NCBI RefSeq assembly: GCF_963576675.1
Contig: NC_088912.1
Span: 101,089,895 to 101,153,894, forward strand
Direction of reading: 5' to 3'
DNA: 64,000 nt
Origin: Euphorbia lathyris
Taxonomy: Eukaryota; Streptophyta; Magnoliopsida; Malpighiales; Euphorbiaceae
Both the position numbers and the translations under genes were made by a program. The notes beneath the pieces were generated by a model, which saw nothing but the letters and a program-made list of their open reading frames with translations, searched no databases and had not been told where the DNA came from. Below are positions 56,759 to 64,000 of the stretch, one piece after another; position 1 is the stretch's first letter; every line of letters begins with the position of its first letter.

Positions 56759-57613
56759 TGGAACTGGAACTCGGAAAACAGGAACAGATCGAACAAAAAT
56801 AAATGGGCAGAGTCGCGGACAATGTCGCTTTCTTTAAGACGTTCGCAGAACTGCCGGAAAATTGCAAACAGTATGAACTCCGATCGCATAACAAAAATAA
56901 ATGGGCAGAGTCGCGGACAATGTCGCTTTCTTTAAGACGTTCGCGAAACTGCCGGAAAATTGCAAACAGTATAAACTCCGGTCGCCTCCAGGATAAAACA
57001 GCCCTCTGTAAATACGATTTTGTATTGCACCGTACAAAAATCGTTTCTGCCTACACTCTCAATTTGCTCAGTTTCGAAATACAGAAAGAATGAAAATAAT
57101 TGTGTGTATTGAATGGCAGTCTCACACCACCTATTTATACAGAAAAATAGAGCTGTTGAAGCTCTGATTTACAAGAGAGAAAGTGGGAGAGAAAACAGGG
57201 GAAGGTGGTGAGATTGAGGTTTGAGAAAGCCACGTTCAGAAAATAGACGTTAAGAGAATAACGTTCAAAAAGACTAATTCAGAGTAGTAATTAATTACAT
57301 AAAAATAAAAAACGAATTTAATAAAATAATAACAAAAAATTATATTATTTACACCACACCACACCTCACCACACCACCCCAACCCGACCCGATTCGGTCG
57401 GACGGCGGCGCGCGCGTGTGGTGGTTAACCAAGAGGTAGGTCCTCACCCTTCATAAAAGTGGGTACCCCTTGGGGCACACCCCAAGCATGTGAGGACATC
57501 CTTTATAAATATCTCCACCAAGTGCTTTGAAAGCAATATGGGATACTTTTCACTTGAAAAACTTAAAGACACATGGGCTTATTTCATAAATTATAATTGG
57601 GCCAAGACCAACA
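56758..57613 (-). repeat. 5' LTR of the deleted Copia, with 98-bp internal duplication
   Basis: It matches the 3' LTR but contains the block 'aacaaaaataaatgggcaga...' twice, at 56792 and 56890. It lacks the terminal TG at its inner end, where RT sequence joins. Confidence 0.88.
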
Positions 57614-57758
57614 ATGATTTTCTGATCTTGAAAACTACTTTTGCGGTTTCAGAAGAGAGATCGATCATAGGGATTTCTTCTTTGATATCCATGGATTTGA
57701 GTTCAGGCCTCTGATCCGGTACTTGAATAAAAGATGGATCAACCTCTACCTCTCCCAT
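57614..57758 (-). pseudogene. 2-oxoglutarate/Fe(II) dioxygenase exon 1, first half with start codon
   Basis: From the ATG at 57758 the minus strand encodes MGEVEVDPSFIQVPDQRPEL and then EEIPMIDLSS, the typical opening of a plant 2-oxoglutarate-dependent dioxygenase (the IPxIDLS strand). The frame runs to KIRK, where the Copia LTR interrupts it. The continuation (CQKYGFF) is at 53872. The start codon and about 110 bp of upstream sequence come before the TIR, so the captured piece includes some 5' untranslated region. Confidence 0.85.
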
Positions 57759-58273
57759 ATTTGAGATTTCCAGTATGCTCACTATAGCAAGTTATTGAAA
57801 TCATTTAAAATTGAATAGACTAAAACATATATCAAATCCAAATTTCAGAGGTAGAGAAAATGAGGCCACAGTTGATTCATTTCTTAGGTAAGAGAGGTAA
57901 TGAGTTTGTTAGAGGGGATAATGAGGTGGAATAATGGGGTGTTTGTTTGGTTAGAGAGAGAAAAATTAAGAGAGAGGAGGGAGAAAGAAAAAAATAAGAA
58001 ATTAAAGAGATGTAGAAGATGGTATAATTGATTTTTATTTTTTATGTTGAGGTTTGTTTGTGATAATTAGATAATAAAAGGGGGTTAATTTATAAAATAA
58101 ATAAATAAAAGGACCAAATTAAGTCTTTTTCCTTTGACTTTTAATATCGTTAGTCAATTTGGTATGTGTTTGCTAACCGAATGAACCTCATGTACCATTT
58201 TACAAACTTTTAAACTACATGAGTGTTGTTCGAAAACATGTGTAACCACAAAGTTTATTTTTGTACTTTTCCC

Positions 58274-58890
58274 TATTATATTTTAGAATTTTATATTATA
58301 AAAATGAAAAGAAATTCTAGTAAGTTTTATTTCAAAAATAAGTAATTACTAACAAAACTTTTTATAAATTGTTAATATGAATTAGTATGTCACCTCACAT
58401 GTCAAATAAATGTGGGGGTGACTTTCATGCATAAATTTTTAAATAATTAAAAAAATGCATAATGAAATGTGTCATGTATGCAAATTTTTATAAAAAAAAA
58501 ATGTGTCTTGCATGATGAGATGTGACATTCATGTATACAAAGAAAAATGTTAGTATATATATAAACCTATTTGAAAAAAAAAAAGATATATTCATGTATA
58601 CATGTTATTTCCTTGAGGACCAATAAAAACAAAAGAAAAGAAAAGAGAGAGAGACGAAGAAAGTGAAATTAAGAGTATGAATGAGAAAAAGTTAGTAGTA
58701 AATTGAGAATATCTAGACACTTCATTTCATAGTTTAAATGGTGAAAATCAGAGTGCAAAGTCTTTAAGACGGATTTATATATATTAGAGAGATTTTGAGA
58801 CTCGCGTTATTTGAAAAAAAAAAAAAGATATATTCATCTATACATTGTTTCCTTGAGGACCAATAAAAAAAAGAAAAAAAAAAAAGAAAG
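58274..58890 (+). mobile_element. Second copy of the LARD LTR middle part
   Basis: It matches 36925-37420 (for example 'atctagacacttcatttcatagtttaaatggtgaaaatcagagtgcaaag'-type sequence), followed by a partial repeat of 'gatatattcatc.atacattgtttccttgaggaccaataaaa'. It probably continues the 3' LTR begun at 41218, split by the 17 kb in between. Confidence 0.65.
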
Positions 58891-58929
58891 ATCCTAAGAA
58901 AGTGAACTTTAGACTATGTGCTGCCTTGG

Positions 58930-59060
58930 TGAAGTAGGCTACATAGAGTCCTGCCTTTTTTCCAATCTAATAGTTTTCTCCGCAAGCTCGAATTTTTCTT
59001 TTAACTCTGCCATCATTTCTGCGTTCTCAATGTTGCATTGTTGCAGGTTCACCAACCTGT
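58930..59060 (-). pseudogene. Short coiled-coil-like coding fragment of unknown origin
   Basis: The minus strand reads DRLVNLQQCNIENAEMMAEL and KEKFELAEKTIRLEKRQDSM before a stop: about 40 residues with a heptad-like pattern. I cannot name a family. The first part (LQQCNIEN) is also present at 16025-16055, at the break of BAHD copy 1. It may be an exon remnant of an unknown gene or element. Confidence 0.35.
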
Positions 59061-61185
59061 CTTATGTTTTCTTAAAGAGTCGGAATCGTTTGTTTGGTTC
59101 ACTCTATGCTCATAGCACCAATTTGATAAAATATGATATGTTGGATAGAGGTTTGTTGCCTTATAGAACTCATTTGATACATGAAATAAGACAAAAAGAG
59201 ATTCAACATATAAGTAAAATTGATATTGCTTGGGGAGTATGGACGAAAAACTATTAAAAATTACGTTTCGGTTCAGGACCAAGCTTCAGCGACAATTAAT
59301 TTCGTAGCTGGTTCGGTACTAATAACGAATCTGCTTCATTTTCTGTAGTGACTGAACAGACGACAAATTTTTAACAAAAACTTTGTCGGTAAATATAATA
59401 TTTTCGTCTTTCTCCCTAATAAACAAAACTTCTTCTATTTAAAACTGTATAATTTGCATTATTAATCCTCGAATACGACCTATGGAAGTAAATAACACAA
59501 ACATGAAGAACATGATCAGAAACGCACAGCCAATAAAAGCTTTTGAAACCCAGAACATGTTTCAATACATGTTAAATTGAAAAAGCATCTTCTCAAACAA
59601 CAGAAATTGAAAGGATCATACCACAAATCAATCAAATTGAAAAATCATCTTCTCAAACAACAGACATCGAAAGGATCATACCGCAAATCAATCAAATTAG
59701 ATCACAACATTTTCAGAGGAATTTGAAAAAGCAAGAAACTCAGGATCATGTTGAAGAACATCCATGGTGGTCTCATCTAATGTGATCCATGCCTCAAATG
59801 AATTGCTTTTTCTTGTTCCTGTATCTACAAGAATCACATCATTTATATCACAACTCATGTCTCCACATACTCCAACCCAAATAGGCTCCCCCATCCAAAA
59901 TCAATCTCAGTAAAACCTACAGAATTCCAACTTGCACAGGTAAACACATGAGGATTATTCTCCATGGAACCCTTTACAAGCTCATCTGTCTCTCTTAAAA
60001 TGGCTGCACACCCTTCATCACCTGACATAGTCTTTACAAATTCACTATTGATTTTTCCTACACTTTCCGTTAATAACCTCACCAACTGATTCATCTCCAT
60101 CTCCATCTCGTCAGGATTATACCTTGCATTTGAATGCAAAATCAGGTTTCCGATCGAATATCTCGACATTCGTGGCTTGGTTAGTCTTCGGATATTCACC
60201 GGTTGAATCATCACAGATGGCCGAATGGAGGAACCTGATATTCTATTGCAAGCTCTCATAGCACATTTCCATCTGAAAGCACTTAATGCTTGAACTCGAG
60301 TTGGATTCTCTACCAACTCATTTCTTCCTTTTGTCCTCAATGCATCTATTGCATTGGCATCGAACACGAATCGCCTTGTCTTGCAAGCGCGTTCACCGAA
60401 CCGCATGCTATCCCTCAATGATGTATAGCCAGAAGACAATGATTTCTGTGGTGGAAACATCAATGAAGCCTCGGATAGACTAGGCTGTATGAGGTTTTTA
60501 TAGGAACCACTAAAATTGGATGCCCATGTCTTAAGAAAGGAACCGGATGTTATTCCATCCATGATCTTGTGGGACAAACACAGGCCTAGAGCAATGCTGC
60601 CGCAGTTGAAAACATTCACTTGCACAGCTAGTTGTGGTATTGTTGGATCAAGTTGTCCGTAGACATTTTGGTATGGAAGGAACTGATTCAACATTTCAAT
60701 TCGAGGATGTGCAAGGAAATCGGACAAATGACCCTTGACTCGACCTTCGAAACAAGGAACGCCCGCGTCGAAGTTGTCGATTATAAGGTTGTCTTTCACT
60801 CTTCTTGATAAAGGGTAGTAGAGATTTAGAGTGTTGGAGAGTGACCATTTTAGTTGAGCTGTGATTTGGGTGTTTTTCAGATGAAAATTCTTAGTGTTGT
60901 AGAAGAGAATAAGAGGAGTATAAGTGTTGGGTGTAAGCTGGTCTACAAGGCAGAGATTGAAAGGTTTCAGATCATGAACATGGGAAGCAGATGGTCTTAT
61001 GCTTTCTACGGATATAACTGAAACTTCCATTTCAATGTTGAATAGAGCAACTTAATAGAGAAAATACATATCCGACATCCTTTATTTAAATGAAGTTATC
61101 TCTCTATAGCTTTAGATATTATAATTGTTGTAGGCACTATTACCGTTGCCGCCCATCTCATTAATTACTTTTTACTGTCATACTG
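59050..61185 (-). repeat. BAHD segmental duplication, unit 4
   Basis: It aligns with unit 3 over the 3' flank (59210-59700 against 32060-32500), the gene, and the upstream flank to about 61185. It is the only unit without an insertion in the gene. Confidence 0.78.
59697..61030 (-). pseudogene. BAHD acyltransferase, copy 4: full length with one frameshift
   Basis: From MEVSVISVESIRPSA (61030) an open frame of 391 codons includes the active-site motif SHKIMDG (H154, D158) and DFGWG (from residue 377). It then leaves the frame because a cytosine run has five Cs here (59888-59892) and six in copy 3 (32695-32700). The remaining 65 codons, PIWVGVCG to SSENVVI, are open in the other frame down to 59697. 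The total length of about 440 matches BAHD enzymes. There is also an arginine in YYPLSRR, where copy 2 has YYPLSGR. No intron is seen. The truncated product would lack the last strand and helix; activity is doubtful. Confidence 0.93.
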
Positions 61186-61584
61186 TGTAATCCCATCGGG
61201 TTACATTGAAAACACATAGAAAACCAAACAATTATAATAATTTAGCATAAACTCCCACATAACTACATAAAGGCTTCCAATTTAATTCCGTCTGCCAAAA
61301 TCTCATAACCAAACAATTATAATAATTAAGCATAAACGCCCACATCACTTAAATTTATTAACAATTGGTCCAATCCAATAATATAATAAATCCTAATGAA
61401 TGTCTATGAAATTACTAATGGGAATGAGACGCTTGTGCTGGCCAGCTTGAATGCAGGGTAAACCTAAAAATCTAGCAAATAGGAGAACCTCTGAACCTAG
61501 CCTGAAAATTTCAACTTGGCAAGAGGTGAGCTGCCTACTCAATAAGCATAATTACCTATGTTTAAATATATATATATATATATA
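61186..61584. other. Spacer upstream of the terminal Copia
   Basis: A 40-base phrase 'aaccaaacaattataataat' plus 'agcataaacncccaca' is directly repeated at 61222 and 61308. The part 61430-61560 looks like repeat-derived sequence, but I cannot classify it. A short (TA)n lies at 61567-61585. Confidence 0.45.
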
Positions 61585-62122
61585 TGTAAGTCGTTGTTTT
61601 CTATCACTTGCTGATGATGCTGAGTCAACAAGTCAGCATGAGTAAAATCAAGAAGTCGGAATGCTGAGTTATCAAGTCAGCATGGCTGTGGTCAGCATGG
61701 TACTGAGGTGATAATACAGGTCAACATGGTCTTGCTGTGTTACCACTGGTCAGTAGGTCTTGCTGAGTTAGTACATTTTGAGTAAGGATATTTTGGGTAT
61801 TTTCACAACTTTGTAAAGGCTATAAAAGGTCTGGGTTGGGAAGTAGTTTCACACGAGAGATTCTTAGACTAAGTCATAAGTGTACACTGTGATAATCTGA
61901 ATTGGGGATGGGAAAACACGAGAGTTTCTGCAAAAGGAGAAACTGTTTCAATCTTGTTGTAATCTCCATTGATTAGTGAAGTTGCTGGATGTAGGCAGTT
62001 AAGCCGAACCAGGGTAAATTCTGTGTGTATTCTTTTGATTGTTGTTTCAAGATCCAATCTGTGATCTTTGTGTACTTTGTTTCTCTGTGTGGTTGATTGA
62101 TCGTTCGAAGCGTAGTTCAACA
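61585..62122 (+). mobile_element. 5' LTR of the terminal Copia (left border approximate)
   Basis: The right end TTCAACA at 62122 is followed by the primer site TTGGTATCAGAGC (62124 on). A TATA box GGCTATAAAAGGTC lies at about 61818. Between 61610 and 61770 the phrases 'gctgagt' and 'gtcagcatg' recur, as enhancer-like repeats. The left border is uncertain; TGTAAGTC at 61585 is one candidate. Confidence 0.65.
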
Positions 62123-62153
62123 ATTGGTATCAGAGCTAATCAAGAATAGAGCA

Positions 62154-64000
62154 ATGTGTTTTACAAAGATCGAGATCGAGCGTTTCAATGGTAAGGGAGA
62201 TTTTGCTCTATGGAGACAGAGGATGAAGGCAATCTTAGTTCAAATGAAGGTTGCGAAGGCTCTGAAGGGCGAGAAGGAATTTTCGGCGATAATGACGAAG
62301 GAGGAGAAAGAAGATCTTCTTGAATTGGCTTACAGTACGATCGTCCTGTATCTTGGCGATAAAGTGCTAAGAGAAGTTTCGAAGGAAACCTCAGCTGCTG
62401 GGGTTTGGCTCAAGCTTGAACAGTTGTACATGACGAAGACACTCACCAATTGGGTTTATCTTAAGGGAAAGCTTTTCGGCTTCAAGATGAACGAGGACAA
62501 GCCAGTAGAAGAATATCTTGATGATTTCTCAAAGATCATAATTGACCTAGAGAACATAGAGGTAAAGATTGAAGATGAAGATCAGGCCATAATGATCTTG
62601 AATTCTTTACCCCAGTCTTTCAGTCATTTTGTTGAAACCATGAAGTACGCTAGAGAAACACTAAGTCTGGAAGAAGTTCTGATGGCGCTAAAGTCAAAAC
62701 AGATTGAGGCCAACACCAACACTGAAGCTGCAGAAGGATTGTTTGTTCGTGGAAGGACTGAGAAAAAGGACTCTCACAAGCCAAAGAACAAGAACGGGAA
62801 AAAGTCCAAAACTACATCCTCAAGCAATAAAGAAGGCAAGGTCTACAAGTGTTTTCACTGCCATAAGGAAGGACATTTCAGGAAAAACTGTCCTGAGAGG
62901 AACAAGAGTCTAGGTCAGCCTAAAGATCAAGGCGAAGCCGCTGTGGTAGAAGAAGGTTATGAGAGCGCTGAGGTCCTTGCTGTCACTGATAAAGATCCAA
63001 ACACTGACTGGATCTTGGACAGCGGATGTACGTTCCATATGACTCCCAACAGGACGTGGTTCGAAGACTTTCAAGAGGAAGGTGGGAGGGTTCTTCTAGG
63101 CAACAACAAGTTGTGCAAGGTACTGGGTCAAGGCTCCATTAGGCTGAAGATGTTCGATGGTCAAGAAAGGATTATGACCGGTGTGAGGTATGTGCCAGAA
63201 CTGAAAAGAAATTTAATTTCTTTGGGTACGCTTGATAAACAAGGATACAATTATAGAGCCGAAGGGGGTATCATAAGGATATCTAGAGGACCTTTAGTTG
63301 TTATGAAAGGTACCATGAGTAATAGCCTATACACACTCCTAGGTAGTACTGTGTTAGTCTCTAGCGCAAATCTCACCGAGTCTAAAACTGATAGAACCAA
63401 TATTTGGCACCTTAGACTAGGTCACGTGAGTGAAGTTGGTTTACATGAACTTAGGAAGCAGGGTTGTCTTGGTAAAGATCACATAGGAAAGATAGATTTC
63501 TGTGAGAACTGTGTCTTAGGGAAGTCTAGTAAAGTCAAGTTTCCTAAGTCAGCAATACATAGAACCCAGGACATTCTTGAGTACATTCACTCTGACCTAT
63601 GGGGGCCAACAAGAACTAAGTCTCATGGTGGGAGGACCTATTTTATGACTCTTATTGATGATTACTCTATAAGAGTATGGGTTTATATTCTAGCTCATAA
63701 GAATGAGGCTTTGCAAACGTTCAAGGATTGGAAAGTGTTAGTGGAAAACCAAACAGGAAAGAAAATCAAAAGGTTGAGAACCGACAATGGTTTGGAGTTT
63801 CTTGACAAAGATTTCATCACTTTGTGCAAGAAGTCAGGTATAACTAAACATCATACCGTTCCTGGAACTCCACAGCAGAATGGCCTAGCAGAGAGGTATA
63901 ATAGGACTATCCTAGAAAGAGTTAGGTGCATGTTAATCCAATCCAGTCTCCCTAAGTCTTTCTGGGCTGAAGCAATGCAAACTGCGTGTTACCTAATCAA
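62154..64000 (+). CDS. Copia gag-pol polyprotein, 5' part, open to the end of the window
   Basis: From the ATG at 62154, 615 codons are open with no stop. Gag (UBN2-type, LWRQRMKAILVQM) comes first, then a CCHC zinc knuckle CFHCHKEGHFRKNC (about 62851-62892), a protease with WILDSGCTFHM (about 63011), GAG-pre-integrase with HHCC residues (WHLRLGH, CENCVLGK), and the integrase core with HSDLWGP, RTDNGLEF and NGLAERYNR, providing the DDE residues. Spacing from primer site to ATG is normal. RT and RNase H should follow to the right of the window. The intact frame suggests a young, possibly active element. The lineage (Tork- or Ivana-like) is not decided. Confidence 0.93.
   Translation, partial: MCFTKIEIERFNGKGDFALWRQRMKAILVQMKVAKALKGEKEFSAIMTKEEKEDLLELAYSTIVLYLGDKVLREVSKETSAAGVWLKLEQLYMTKTLTNWVYLKGKLFGFKMNEDKPVEEYLDDFSKIIIDLENIEVKIEDEDQAIMILNSLPQSFSHFVETMKYARETLSLEEVLMALKSKQIEANTNTEAAEGLFVRGRTEKKDSHKPKNKNGKKSKTTSSSNKEGKVYKCFHCHKEGHFRKNCPERNKSLGQPKDQGEAAVVEEGYESAEVLAVTDKDPNTDWILDSGCTFHMTPNRTWFEDFQEEGGRVLLGNNKLCKVLGQGSIRLKMFDGQERIMTGVRYVPELKRNLISLGTLDKQGYNYRAEGGIIRISRGPLVVMKGTMSNSLYTLLGSTVLVSSANLTESKTDRTNIWHLRLGHVSEVGLHELRKQGCLGKDHIGKIDFCENCVLGKSSKVKFPKSAIHRTQDILEYIHSDLWGPTRTKSHGGRTYFMTLIDDYSIRVWVYILAHKNEALQTFKDWKVLVENQTGKKIKRLRTDNGLEFLDKDFITLCKKSGITKHHTVPGTPQQNGLAERYNRTILERVRCMLIQSSLPKSFWAEAMQTACYLI

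Larger units (their letters stand above)
53873..57613 (-). mobile_element. Internally deleted Copia inside the dioxygenase exon
   Basis: On the minus strand: 5' LTR (57613-56758), then directly the RT domain, RNase H, a purine tract (AATAGGGGATT) and the 3' LTR (54649-53873, TGTTGGGCTTGG to GTTCCAACA). Gag, protease, integrase and the primer site are deleted. The flanks share only ATG, not a full 5-bp duplication. The 5' LTR has lost its inner end and contains a 98-bp internal duplication. Confidence 0.88.
53235..58273 (-). mobile_element. Long-TIR Mutator-like element carrying a dioxygenase exon
   Basis: The plus strand at 57890-58273 and the minus strand at 53560-53235 are the same sequence reading outward from the exon (phrases such as 'tttgttagaggggata' and 'gtgtttgtttggttagagag' inside, 'ttttcgaacaacac' near the tip). 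They are therefore long terminal inverted repeats. The right tip ends TACTTTTCCCT, like the MITE at 13113. The left tip is cut by the Athila LTR. Between the TIRs lie only the host exon and a later Copia insertion. This is the layout of a Pack-MULE, though a 9-bp duplication cannot be shown. Confidence 0.75.

Overview
This window is plant nuclear DNA, most likely from a eudicot. It is AT-rich and almost entirely built of nested transposable elements. It carries Copia and Athila-type Gypsy LTR retrotransposons with tRNA-iMet-type or TGGCGCC-type primer sites, a CACTA element, a pogo/Emigrant-type element, hAT-like and Mutator-like MITEs, TRIMs, and broken copies of plant genes (BAHD acyltransferase, RBX1, plastid ribosomal protein L11, GID1, 2-oxoglutarate dioxygenase, DEK_C/CHZ chromatin protein). 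I see no intact single-copy host gene. The species cannot be named from the sequence alone.

Layout. 1-3932: 3' end of a Gypsy element (post-pol region plus a 1.39-kb LTR), inserted in a Copia relic. 3933-9294: a rearranged Copia element with a 1.03-kb inverted repeat and an LTR plus primer site facing backwards. 9295-12780: AT-rich spacer with diverged tandem repeats, a hairpin and an RNase H-like fragment. 12780-20990: two units of a tandemly duplicated BAHD acyltransferase locus (minus strand), broken by MITEs, a hAT-like element, a TRIM relic, a non-LTR fragment and a palindromic TRIM. 21189-28351: a pogo-type transposon with a nearly complete transposase, split by a 3.8-kb CACTA element and a 5'-truncated Copia. 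28352-30802: spacer, a SINE-like unit, and the 5' LTR plus gag start of a Copia family. 30810-35760: third BAHD unit, interrupted by a hAT-like element and by a very young LTR retrotransposon whose only gene is a captured host DEK_C/CHZ-like coding sequence.

35951-58900: a large non-autonomous Gypsy-like element (LARD-like). Its 3' LTR appears split by about 17 kb of further insertions: a row of captured host-gene fragments (RBX1, plastid L11, GID1), a 10-kb Athila element, and a long-TIR Mutator-like element carrying exon 1 of a 2-oxoglutarate dioxygenase, which is itself interrupted by an internally deleted Copia. 59050-61185: fourth BAHD unit, nearly full length but frameshifted after DFGWG. 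61585-64000: 5' part of an apparently intact Copia element whose open frame runs off the end.

Two themes stand out. The first is repeated capture of host genes by three different kinds of mobile element (LTR retrotransposon, a row of mixed fragments, Mutator-like element). The second is inverted or palindromic retroelement structures (Copia at 3.9-9.3 kb, TRIM at 19.9-20.6 kb) that would give hairpin RNA if transcribed. The duplicated BAHD units supply 'empty site' controls that confirm several insertions.
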